Assembly (NCBI GenBank): GCA_003258795.1
Contig: QHMH01000007.1
Location: forward strand, 1 to 64,000
Direction: 5' to 3'
DNA: 64,000 nt
Origin: Candidatus Melainabacteria bacterium
GTDB lineage: Bacteria > Cyanobacteriota > Vampirovibrionia > Gastranaerophilales > Gastranaerophilaceae
In this document: in pieces, positions 9,009 to 17,600 of the stretch
Layout of the letters: each line of letters opens with the position of its first letter
Numbering within the stretch: the stretch's first letter is position 1
Made by a program: the position numbers and the translations under genes
The notes under the pieces: model-generated
Seen by the model: only the letters and a program-made list of their open reading frames with translations
The model's database searches: none
What the model was told of the DNA's origin: nothing

Positions 9009-9392
9009 ATTTTAACATTTCTTCGTAAACTTTTCTCATTTTTGTTACGAAAAATCAATACTTTCCGGCTTTCAAATTTTTGTAAAATTATCCTCTATTA
9101 TTGTGAGTGTTTGACAAACTACGATTTGCATAATTATTCAGGAAAGATATTAAGAAGATGTTCAGGGACTTGAAATGTGATTAAAACAGAGTTATAGTGA
9201 CAATGTAAAAAATATTAATTGAAAGTTGCAAATTTCAAAAAATCATAATCGAGAAAATCGGGTTCGTTTCCCTACTCCCGCTAAATAAACATTAATCACA
9301 TTGGTTCGTTTCCGACCTGCGGTACTTTCTCAAACTTACTGTTTATATTAATCAAACTGCATGTCGTGGTACATTAAACGTTTAAAGTTGCT
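9009..9392. other. Gene-free stretch with two tRNA-3'-end-like segments
   Basis: No coding frame is supported here. GGTTCGTTTCC occurs twice, at 9261-9271 and 9303-9313, 42 bases apart, each in a setting resembling the T arm and acceptor end of a tRNA. The second, 9301-9322, matches the tRNA-Asn 3' end (5149-5170) at 18 of 22 positions, including ACCTG-GG beyond the universally conserved T loop. Neither has a 5' half, so they are not tRNA genes. They are best read as possible degenerate attachment-site remnants marking the right side of an island that starts at tRNA-Asn. Confidence 0.4.
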
Positions 9393-9728
9393 CTATTTGT
9401 AGTTTATCCATTCCATAATTACTGAAACAAGGTATTCTTGTTCGGATAGGGTTAGTTCTCTGTGTTGGGGAAATTTGTACCATTTTTCGATGCAACCACG
9501 GCAACAGGTTGCTGTTGCGTGTTGAGCGATAAAAACAGGATGACCGCGCATTGGGGTTTGTTTGCCATCATTTGCAGGCTCTGCTGGAGCAACCCTATCC
9601 CGAATAAAATCGCAGGCATGAGAACGAATCTTATCAAGTCCTTTCTCGCGGATATAATTTAGTTCATTTACCCCGAGTTTAAATCTGCTTCTGAATTTCG
9701 ATTTTGCTAATCTGTCTAAAATGTCCAT
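9393..9728 (-). CDS. DUF4186 family protein
   Basis: A 111-residue protein matching the conserved, function-unknown DUF4186 family throughout. It begins LDRLAKSKFRSRFKL, continues with DFIRDRVAPAEPANDGKQTP and the family signature MRGHPVFIAQHATATCCRGC, and ends near EYLVSVIMEWI. Histidines and the CC-x2-C cluster in the signature could bind metal, but this is not established. The length is normal for the family. It stands alone between the accessory region and the DnaB-like gene. No good Shine-Dalgarno sequence is evident before the ATG, though the family N-terminus supports it. Confidence 0.85.
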   Translation of the reverse strand: MDILDRLAKSKFRSRFKLGVNELNYIREKGLDKIRSHACDFIRDRVAPAEPANDGKQTPMRGHPVFIAQHATATCCRGCIEKWYKFPQHRELTLSEQEYLVSVIMEWINYK

Positions 9729-9839
9729 ATCCAGATATTATCACAACTCTTAAAAATGTAAAATTTTATTAAAAATTGTCTTTTTTACACTTGAATCTTT
9801 TTGGGTAATAGTAAAAACTATAAGCATGAGGGTATATGA

Positions 9840-10649
9840 ATGGTAAAAGATTTTAAAAAAATAGCCGAAATTTTACCAGAGGTTATTGAAGATATCGAGA
9901 ATAGCTATTATGGTAATTTTTCTCATGTAAATAGAACTTATTATAAGAGCTTAGATACAATAATTGATGGTTTCAATAAAGGTGAACTAATAACTATTGC
10001 AGGAGAAAAAAATAATTTCTCTAGTTTATTTATGCTTAATATAGCAAAAAATTGTATTCTAAAAGGTGAAAAACCAATATTATTATTAGATTTTGGTGTC
10101 CCAGATAAGTATAGTGAACTCTTAGAAATAATTAGAATTAGCAAAGACTGTAAATACCATGAAATCCCCATAACTAAACCAGTTGAATGCATATACGAAA
10201 AAATACAAAATTTTATAGAAATATATTCTGACGGTATGGTTTTTATAAATGGTTTAGATCAAATATTAAACGACAGAAGGTTCAGATTTGAATTTAAAGA
10301 TAAACTTGAGCCATTAGCAATAAAATTAAAAAATCTCGCAAGAAAAAATAATATTCCAATTGTTATTGCACTAAATTTATCTATGTCTCAGCGATATTTT
10401 AGAGATGCATATGTTGAAATTTATGACTTGGGCATTTATGATGCCTTTGCTTGTTATTCTGATAAAGTGTTGACAACAAAAGTGTTTGATTATGATTCTC
10501 AAGATTTGCGTAGAGATTTTGATGTTCGAATTGTAAAAAACAATAACGGAAAAAATAATACTTTGTATTTTGGTTTATATCAAGAAACTCAAAGTATTAT
10601 AGAATGCAATTATAATAACAATAGTAATAAGTCAAGCGTTGCTTTTTAG
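9840..10649 (+). CDS. DnaB-helicase-C-like protein with lost ATPase motifs
   Basis: A 269-residue protein whose fold resembles the RecA-like C-terminal domain of replicative helicase DnaB: SLDTIIDGFNKGELITIAG corresponds to the L-D-x-L-x-G-G-x-x-x-G-E-L-I-V-I-A stretch. The Walker A loop is degenerate: G55-EKNNF-S61-S62 lacks the GK(S/T). The Walker B strand is VFINGLDQI at 134-142 with Asn where DnaB has the catalytic-site Asp. A DnaB N-terminal domain is missing. The protein probably does not hydrolyse ATP and might bind DnaB or act as a structural relative. GAGG lies 9-12 bases before the ATG. The function is unknown. Confidence 0.55.
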   Translation: MVKDFKKIAEILPEVIEDIENSYYGNFSHVNRTYYKSLDTIIDGFNKGELITIAGEKNNFSSLFMLNIAKNCILKGEKPILLLDFGVPDKYSELLEIIRISKDCKYHEIPITKPVECIYEKIQNFIEIYSDGMVFINGLDQILNDRRFRFEFKDKLEPLAIKLKNLARKNNIPIVIALNLSMSQRYFRDAYVEIYDLGIYDAFACYSDKVLTTKVFDYDSQDLRRDFDVRIVKNNNGKNNTLYFGLYQETQSIIECNYNNNSNKSSVAF

Positions 10650-10809
10650 ATTTTATATATGTAGTCAACTAATAAATTAAATTCAGTTGGTTTTTAAGGT
10701 TAGGGCTTTTTTATTCAATTGTTCTAATTATATCACTACACCTTAAAAATAAGGAAATGCTATCTATATACGTATAATCTTAAAAAGTTTATAGTTTCTT
10801 TTACTATTA

Positions 10810-10838
10810 TTGACAGAGCCTAAAAAATATTCTATACT
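10810..10838 (+). promoter_or_regulatory. Sigma-70-type promoter of the cysteine-repeat protein gene
   Basis: TTGACA at 10810-10815, a 17-base spacer, and TATACT at 10833-10838, one base from the consensus. It lies 32 bases before the ATG at 10871, with AAAGGAG as ribosome-binding site. By sequence this is one of the strongest promoters in the window and suggests high expression of the small exported protein. Confidence 0.8.
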
Positions 10839-10870
10839 CAAATGAGTTTTTAAATAAAAGGAGAAAAAAT

Positions 10871-11353
10871 ATGAAAAAGATTTTTGTCGGTTTATTTATG
10901 CTATTTGTAATGGCTTTGTTTTCTGGAGCTACTATTGCTGCAGAAAATTGCGATGCAACAACAGTTGCTAAAAATTCAGTTGAAAAATGTAATTGTGGAA
11001 AAGATTGCGACTGTGGTTGTCAATCTGGCGATAAAAAAACAGAATGTAATTGTTTGAAAACCGGAAAATGCACTTGCAAAAAAAATATTAAATGCAAATG
11101 CAAAAAAGATTGCGCTTGCGGCTGTCAATCTGGTGATAAGAAAACAGAATGCAAATGTTTAAAAACAGGAAAATGTACTTGTAAAAAATCAAAAAAAGCT
11201 ACAAAAATAAAATGTGATTGTCCTAAAAACTGTGATTGTGGTTGTCAGTCAGGTGAAAAGAAGACCGATTGCAATTGTATGAAAACTGGCAATTGCACTT
11301 GTAAAAAGAAAGAAACAAAAATTAGAATTAAATGTAATTGTATTAAAGACTAA
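10871..11353 (+). CDS. Exported cysteine-repeat, metallothionein-like protein
   Basis: A 160-residue protein. The first 23 residues are a clear signal peptide (MKKIF, hydrophobic core, cleavage expected near TIAA-EN). The mature part has 30 cysteines in about 137 residues, arranged in three tandem repeats of roughly 40 residues built on C-x-C-G-C-QSG-[DE]-KKT-x-C-x-C, then [LM]KTG-x-C-T-C-KK, with many lysines. Dense CxC pairs are typical of metal-binding thiolate proteins; a role in binding metals outside the cytoplasm is inference. No lipobox is evident. A strong promoter precedes it and a terminator follows, so it is a single-gene unit. I do not recognise a named family. Confidence 0.75.
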   Translation: MKKIFVGLFMLFVMALFSGATIAAENCDATTVAKNSVEKCNCGKDCDCGCQSGDKKTECNCLKTGKCTCKKNIKCKCKKDCACGCQSGDKKTECKCLKTGKCTCKKSKKATKIKCDCPKNCDCGCQSGEKKTDCNCMKTGNCTCKKKETKIRIKCNCIKD

Positions 11354-11369
11354 TTTTTAAGTTTTAAAA

Positions 11370-11398
11370 AACGGGGAGTTTGTCCCCGTTTTTTTTTA
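11370..11398 (+). terminator. Intrinsic terminator after the cysteine-repeat gene
   Basis: AACGGGGA, a five-base loop, and TCCCCGTT form a GC-rich stem followed by eight T residues. It lies 17 bases past the stop codon, and eight bases before the end of the convergent transporter gene. Confidence 0.9.
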
Positions 11399-11405
11399 TG
11401 TCTTT

Positions 11406-12263
11406 TTAAGGACAAAGAATTATTATTGTTGAGCCTACTATCATAATAATTGTTCCTATTATTTTTCTAAATAAATCTTTTTCTCTAAAGAATTTTATTC
11501 CAAAAATCAAATTGACTATTGAAGACAATTGAAACAACGCAAGAGCATATCCAACCTTCATATGCAGGAATACATAATTTGTTGAGAGCTGCATTATCGC
11601 AAGGCTTAAACTTATTATGAAATATTGCTGAATTTGTGACATTTTAACAGGATGAAATTTTGTTTTTGTTATGCAGATTAAAGCAAGAGTAAAAAAACAT
11701 CCTGTCCATGCCCACATAATAAAGCATACTGATACATTTGAAAGTAATATTATTTTTTTTAATATAACAGCCTCTGTCCCAGTTAAAATCAATGCTACTA
11801 TTCTTAAAAGAATATCTTTTCGTTTGAAAAGTTTAAAAGAAAACCCTTCATCAAGAGTATCAAAAATAAACCTGCTTCCGTAGATGATTAAAATGACACC
11901 TAAAATTCCGTATAAACTCGGAAATTCGGAAAGTAATATTATAGCAAGAACCATGCCAACAATAGATTTGTAAGAGTTGATTGGTCCTAATACTGACAAT
12001 TCTCCAAGTTGCAAAGCTTTTATCATACATGCTCTTCCAGTTGCACATAATAGTCCTGCAACTAAAGTATAAATCCAGAATTTTTGAGGTAGCAAAGACC
12101 AGTTATAATTCAGAGAAAATGGAATACAACATAAACCCATGATTAGATAGGAATAGAAACTTGTAAATAATGAGGAACTGTTTGTTGAAACCCTTTTTTC
12201 AAATAAGTTAGCAACTGGATTTGAGAAAATTCTTAAAATAACGGCCAAGCTTGTAAAAACCAT
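11406..12263 (-). CDS. EamA/DMT-superfamily transporter
   Basis: A 285-residue inner-membrane protein with about ten hydrophobic segments in two halves, the pattern of the drug/metabolite transporter superfamily. The first half ends near LSEFPSLYGILGVILIIYGS and the second near FFREKDLFRKIIGTIIMIVGS, matching the E-x3-x-x-G-x2-LI-x-x-G signature that closes each EamA repeat. The substrate cannot be inferred. GGGAGA lies upstream of the ATG with a seven-base gap. The gene is convergent with the cysteine-repeat gene and shares the terminator region at 11370-11398. It lies downstream of tRNA-Leu on the same strand, but a terminator separates them. Confidence 0.8.
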   Translation of the reverse strand: MVFTSLAVILRIFSNPVANLFEKRVSTNSSSLFTSFYSYLIMGLCCIPFSLNYNWSLLPQKFWIYTLVAGLLCATGRACMIKALQLGELSVLGPINSYKSIVGMVLAIILLSEFPSLYGILGVILIIYGSRFIFDTLDEGFSFKLFKRKDILLRIVALILTGTEAVILKKIILLSNVSVCFIMWAWTGCFFTLALICITKTKFHPVKMSQIQQYFIISLSLAIMQLSTNYVFLHMKVGYALALFQLSSIVNLIFGIKFFREKDLFRKIIGTIIMIVGSTIIILCP

Positions 12264-12331
12264 AAAACATTCTCCCGAGTTATGAAGAGATTATATTATA
12301 AAATCATAAGCCTTTGTACTTATAAAAACAA

Positions 12332-12355
12332 AAAGAGAGTCTTAAGACTCTCTTT
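12332..12355 (-). terminator. Terminator of tRNA-Leu
   Basis: A perfect 24-base palindrome (AAAGAGAGTCTT and its complement), followed on the minus strand by TTGTTTTT. It begins seven bases beyond the tRNA-Leu 3' end and is well placed to end that transcript. Confidence 0.85.
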
Positions 12356-12361
12356 AAAGAT

Positions 12362-12443
12362 TGGGCTCGGAGAGACTCGAACTCTCATGCATCGCTGCGT
12401 CAGATCCTAAGTCTGGTGCGTCTACCAATTTCGCCACGAACCC
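12362..12443 (-). tRNA. tRNA-Leu (TAG)
   Basis: Reading the minus strand, acceptor strands GGGTTCG and CGAGCCC pair (one G-U), and the anticodon arm CAGA-CTTAGGA-TCTG carries anticodon TAG. A long variable arm follows, then T arm GAGAGTTCGAGTCTCTC. The discriminator is A and CCA is not encoded. The 82-base length and variable arm fit a class II tRNA. Its 5' end and promoter are duplicated twice upstream (12434-12755). Confidence 0.97.
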
Positions 12444-12755
12444 ATAGTAGTTATTAGAATAAATTCAGTTGTCAAAGTTTGTTATTTTTGTTTAGATTGG
12501 CTTTGTTAAAGCCAATCGGTGCGTCTACCCCTCTCGAAAAACGATACTCAATCGTTTTTCTCGGCAGAGTGCCACGAACCCATAGTAGTTATTAAAATAA
12601 ATTCAGTTGTCAAAGTTTATTAGTTTTGTTTAGATTGGCTTTGTTAAAGCCAATCGGTGCGTCTACCCCTCTCGAAAAACGATACTCAATCGTTTTTCTC
12701 GACAGAGTGCCACGAACCCATAGCAGTTATGAAAATATATTCACTTGTCAAAGTC
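12434..12755 (-). repeat. 138-bp tandem repeats duplicating the tRNA-Leu promoter and 5' end
   Basis: The segment 12434-12571 is repeated at 12572-12709 with four mismatches in 138 positions, and the next 46 bases (12710-12755) are a more diverged third start. Read on the minus strand, each unit holds a TTGACA promoter and TGGGTTCGTGG, identical to the tRNA-Leu 5' end. An inserted hairpin follows (GAAAAACGAT, loop TGAGT, ATCGTTTTTC). Then comes GGTAGACGCACC, the tRNA D-loop sequence, followed by a second perfect hairpin (GATTGGCTTT, AAC, AAAGCCAATC) in place of the anticodon arm. The units would yield short tRNA-headed RNAs. The rest of the gap up to 12926 shows nothing further. Confidence 0.85.
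12448..12475 (-). promoter_or_regulatory. Promoter of tRNA-Leu
   Basis: On the minus strand, TTGACA (12470-12475), a 16-base spacer and TAACTA (12448-12453) lie just before the tRNA 5' end at 12443. The same element recurs 138 and 276 bases upstream, with -35 boxes at 12608-12613 and 12746-12751. Confidence 0.65.
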
Positions 12756-12926
12756 TTTTATCAGTGTCTAAATTAAAGCTAAAAAACTCTGTATCTATTT
12801 TACTCTTTCAATTTATTATGTCAATAAACCTTTTCATTTTTGTAGATACATCATACAAACGATTTTAAATTTTATAAAAAAGGTTAAATTATTATTGTTA
12901 AGTTTAAGTTCTTTAGGAGAAGATTT

Positions 12927-14552
12927 ATGGTTGATGCTTCTTTAACTGAATCAGAAGTGTTTGAAAATGCAAGAAAGTTCCATGAAAATTATCTTTTGAA
13001 ATTTCAAGAAAATGATTTGCAAGAAGCAATTCAAAATTATATTGAAGTAATAAATCTTAATCCTTCAAAATCCGAATGCTATTATAGATTGGCAAGTCTT
13101 ATGCTTGAATCTGGGCAAATTACTCTTGATGATGCGATTGAGCAATGTAAAAAGGCAATTGCAATAAACCCAGAGAATGTTAATGCTTATATTTATGCTG
13201 GATATTATCTTGAGCAGGCAGAGGATTTTGATATGGCTGAAAAAACGTTTAAACAAGCAATAAAACTTTCAGGTGTAAAATCCGCAAGAGCAAGATTGAT
13301 TTTAGCTTCGACGATTCTAAAGAAAATGTCTGTTAAAGGTTATACAATATCAGGTGTTTTTGACTATTGTCATTGGATGCTAACTGGCGGATTGTTTTTG
13401 TTATGTGACATGTCTTCAATTAAGATGATGTATAAAAATTTTGTTGATTATTCTCGACTTTTTGCATTTAGAGTATGTGGAAAGATTTTTGAAAAATTAA
13501 GCCTTGAAAATGCTTTATCTTTTTATAAAAAGGCGATGCAAGAAACTCAAAGAAGTGAGTATTTTTACAATAAGATTGCCCAAATATATCTTCATAATGG
13601 GGCAACAGAACATGCTCTTGAATGTTATAAAAAATCTTTAATTGCTAATCCTAATAGCAAGGATGCTTTAATTAAGTTAGCGACACTTATGCAATCTTTT
13701 TATCCAGAGAAAGTAGATGAAATAATTGAATATTACACAATGCTTTTAGAGTTGGAAGAAGATAGGACACCAATATATTATGAACTTGGACATCTTTATT
13801 TGCAAAAGAATGACAAGATAAATTCTGTATCAGCATTCAAACTCGCTCTTAAGGGAAATGAAGATAATCCTTTCTATAATAATTCACTTGGTTATGCCTA
13901 CGTGCAAGCAGAACTTTTTGATGATGCAATAGAATATTATCAAAAAGCGATAAAACTTAATCCGGATAAAGAGTGGACAGCGACAGTTTGTCATACATTA
14001 GGATTGATTTATCAAAAATGTAGAGATAATAATGAAGCTGCAATTGCATCTTTTCAGGCAGGTGCCGTTTTAGATCCAACAAATGAGGATATATTGTTGT
14101 CTTTGGGTGATGTATATTCTGCAGAGGGAGATTTAGACAGTGCAATAAGAGTTTATGGTGATATCTTGACATTGAACCCTGAAAACTGTGAGGCATGCTC
14201 AAAAATGGGAATAGTTTTATATGATAAAAAATATACTCAAGAAGCTATCACTGCTTATGAAAAAGCAATAAAACTTAACCCTGAACATGCTGTTTCTTAC
14301 AATAATTTAGGTGTAATTTATCTTGATGAACTAAAAGATTATGATTATGCGATTGAATATTTTGATGAGGCACTAAAAATAAATCCAAATTATACACTTG
14401 CATATTTTAACAAAGCAAGAGCATACAGTGAACTTGGTAAAAACGAGGATGCAGCAAAGTTTTATCAAATTGCACTTGATTTAAATAAGGTTACTCATAA
14501 TCTTGATGAAAGAGAAATTTTAGAAAGAATATATAATCTTTTTAACCTTTAA
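12927..14552 (+). CDS. Tetratricopeptide-repeat protein
   Basis: A 541-residue protein made almost wholly of TPR units. Typical repeat endings such as A-I-x-Y-Y-x-K-A-I-K-L-N-P occur near residues 75-90, 330-345, 430-445 and 480-495, with about ten units in all. A more hydrophobic interruption lies near residues 140-175 (MLTGGLFLLCDM), possibly a membrane contact or divergent repeats. TPR arrays are protein-binding scaffolds; partner and pathway are not shown. TAGGAGA precedes the ATG. It lies alone on its strand before the large metallopeptidase-like gene, about 100 bases apart, with no obvious terminator between. Confidence 0.85.
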   Translation: MVDASLTESEVFENARKFHENYLLKFQENDLQEAIQNYIEVINLNPSKSECYYRLASLMLESGQITLDDAIEQCKKAIAINPENVNAYIYAGYYLEQAEDFDMAEKTFKQAIKLSGVKSARARLILASTILKKMSVKGYTISGVFDYCHWMLTGGLFLLCDMSSIKMMYKNFVDYSRLFAFRVCGKIFEKLSLENALSFYKKAMQETQRSEYFYNKIAQIYLHNGATEHALECYKKSLIANPNSKDALIKLATLMQSFYPEKVDEIIEYYTMLLELEEDRTPIYYELGHLYLQKNDKINSVSAFKLALKGNEDNPFYNNSLGYAYVQAELFDDAIEYYQKAIKLNPDKEWTATVCHTLGLIYQKCRDNNEAAIASFQAGAVLDPTNEDILLSLGDVYSAEGDLDSAIRVYGDILTLNPENCEACSKMGIVLYDKKYTQEAITAYEKAIKLNPEHAVSYNNLGVIYLDELKDYDYAIEYFDEALKINPNYTLAYFNKARAYSELGKNEDAAKFYQIALDLNKVTHNLDEREILERIYNLFNL

Positions 14553-14655
14553 TGTTATTATCGTATTAGCAATTTTAAGTTAGCATGTGTTTTTATTAAA
14601 GAAATAGGATTTTATGCCGAATAAAAATTCGTTGTGTGAAGCGTAGGGATTTATT

Positions 14656-17600
14656 GTGGATTTTTTAAAAATAACAAAATCGAATATCAAAAACGAAAAA
14701 ATAATTTCAGAAAAAAAATCTGGAAAAGATTCTGATGCTTCTATTAAAGCACAATCTGAAGTCTCAGAATTTGAAAAAAATCAAAATGATATAAGAGAAT
14801 TTGATATCAAGGGAGATACTTCTATTGAGTATCTTGAAACCCTTGAAAATAACTCTGCTATTCCATACAACGAAAGAATAAAAATAAAAAAACAAAAAGA
14901 AAATATAAAAAAATCCAACAATCCTGAGAGGGAAGCTCTTCGTAAAAACACAACAGACACTCTTGAAACATTTTTACAAACCGGAAAAGAAACACTTAAG
15001 GAACAAGACAAGGAAGACGGAATTGTTGCTAAAACTGCAAACAAGGTTAGGGAATTCTTTGGTGCTAAGGCTACAAAAAAGAATGTTCAAGCACAATTTG
15101 AAGAACAAGAAAACTTTATTGAAGATTTAAAAAATGCATCTTCCGATGAGGAGTTTGCCGAAATTTACAAAAAAGGAACAGGAGTAGATTATAATCCAGA
15201 AAAGATTGAAGAATTTGTTAAAGTTAAACAATATTCCTCAATTGCTCAAAGCGGATTGGCAAAATGTTCTGAATTTGAGGAAACTTTGTCAAAAGAAACA
15301 CTGACAGGAGAAGACCTCATAAATGCTACTCAAAAATACTTTAGTTGTTCAAAGGAAGAAGCAATCGATAGATTGAACGAGTATGCTAAAAAAAATTCTA
15401 CAGAATACAGATCTTGTAGTTTCGACAAGGATGGAAATCTTACCGTAGAAACATTAAATCCTTATAGATTGAAAGAAAAAATTAAAAGAACATACAAGCC
15501 AAATGAAGTTGGAAGTGAAAATCAATCACACAAAGAAGGAGATGTTTTATCTCAAGCTTATATTAGTTTTAGAGGTTATGCAAAAGATTGTACCAAAGAA
15601 TTTGGAAAAAACTTTGAAAAGGCAACTGGAAAAAGTTTAAAGGAAGTTTCTGATGATTACACTAAAACCGCAAAAGAAGCTTTGGGTAACTCTGGTTTTA
15701 ATGGTGAGTTGGTAAAACAATATTGCGAAAAACAAGAAACGGTTGCTGATAGAGTATCAACTGGTGTATCAATTGCAGGCATGGGCATGATGGTTGGAGG
15801 TTATGCTGCTGTTCCTGTAACTGGTGGGGCATCTTTGGTTGTAGCGCAAGTTGGAACTGGAATGGCAATTGGTGGACAATTTGCTGATGAAGCTCTTGAT
15901 CTTGTTGATGAAGTTACATCTGAAAACGGACTTTCAAAGGAAGAAGGATTGGCACTTTTGAAGGAAACCGCAACTGATGCCGCTCTCATAAGCTCTGGGT
16001 TTGCAATCAATAAAGTTTCAAATGGAGTAAACCAACTTGTTTTAACAAAACTTGGAAGCAAGGTGGTTGCTAAAACTGCTGAAGTTGGAGCAGATGCTGC
16101 AATGGGATTATATGCAGACTATATTATAACTGGAGATATCGACATACAAGGTGAAGGTTTGTCACAAGGTATGGCGATAATTTCAGGTATTTCTCTCGGA
16201 AAGGCTGCCAAAATTAAATCTACAAAGGTTAAGGCAAATGGTGTTAAAACTGATTTATCAGATATTAAAAATCCAGTGAAAACACATCATGCTCCTTTGG
16301 AAGCTAAAAATGTTTCAGATATGAGCCTTATTGAAAAAACAGCAAGAGGCGTTGATACCCCACAAAAGATTATTACTTTAGACTCAATTGCAGAAAATAA
16401 ACAGATAATAAAAGATGTTAACAATAAAGTAAATATTGTTTCAGACTATGATGGTGAATTTACTCGTATTCCGCAAAAAGATGGTTATATTGAAAGTGAA
16501 GTAAAAAGCTTTGGACCTTATGGTGGAAAAGAAAAAGTTACAGAATATAACTCTAAAGAAAATAGTTATAAAATTACAGAAACTGAAACCCGTGGTAGTC
16601 ATTGGGATATGACTGAAAAAAATGTTACAGTCAAAGATAGAAAATATGCTCCAAATGGTGAACTAAAATCTGAAACTACGACAAAAACATCTTATTCAAT
16701 AGAAGAGAATAAAGATGTATTTAAGCATGAAGAGCTTACATGTATTGATTATATTCATGGTTCAAAAATTGAAGCAAAATATGCAGTAGATGGATTGAAT
16801 AGAAGAAGTCTTCAATCTCAAACAAGAACATACACAAATCCAAAAACAGGTAAAATGGAAACTCAAGTGTTAGAAATGTCAGATGTTTCTGGTGTGTATA
16901 ATTCAAAAATAATCGATGCAAACGGAAATGAAAAGATAGAAAGTTTTGCAAAGAAAAACCCAGATGGTTCTATTAGAGTTGAAAAGAATTTAGAAAGTAT
17001 TTACGGAACGAAAACAAAATATCTTTATGAAGCATCGTCTGATAATAGTTCTGTAAAATCTTTTTACCAAATAATTTCTGATGACGGAAAAGTTTTATCC
17101 ACTGTCGACAGGGAATTCACAAGAATAGATTCAACTCGTTCACGCTCTTCTGTTAATGGTCATGAATATTTAATGACAAAAGTTAATGATGGAATAGAAG
17201 TTTATGACGTAGCAACAGAAAAAACCACTCAAATTAAATATTCAGATATCCTTAAAGAAGATAGCAATGGTATGAGAAGTTTTGTTGATAAGATGTCAGC
17301 AGATCAACTTCTTGATTTAAAAAATAGAGATGTAAAATTATCACCAACAAAAACAGCTAATTCATATTTTAATACAACATCTGGAGATTTGGTTACAGAA
17401 TATGACCTGTTCACTTTCTCACATGAATTAGGTCATGCCAAAGATGTTAGCTATGTTTCTCACAAAAAAGAGTATGCAATAGCAGAAAACGATAATTTCA
17501 GAAAAACATTTGATAGGGAAAAAGCAGAATTCAAAAAAGCTTTTCCTGATGTACAAGAAGAATATATCGACTATTTCATAAAAGGTCCTTATGGTGATGC

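Noticed and set aside
9240..9330. Intact tRNA genes suggested by GGTTCG boxes
   Set aside because: No 5' acceptor, D arm or anticodon arm can be drawn upstream of either box.
5173..9392. Integrase or transposase in the tRNA-Asn island
   Set aside because: No frame in this stretch has tyrosine-recombinase, serine-recombinase or DDE motifs.
12434..12755. CRISPR array
   Set aside because: The repeat unit is 138 bp with only two full copies and no unique spacers; each unit is a copy of the tRNA promoter region.
12626..12868. 80-codon plus-strand frame in the tRNA-Leu upstream repeats
   Set aside because: It runs through repeat hairpins and tRNA-derived sequence, has no ribosome-binding site and no recognisable protein pattern.
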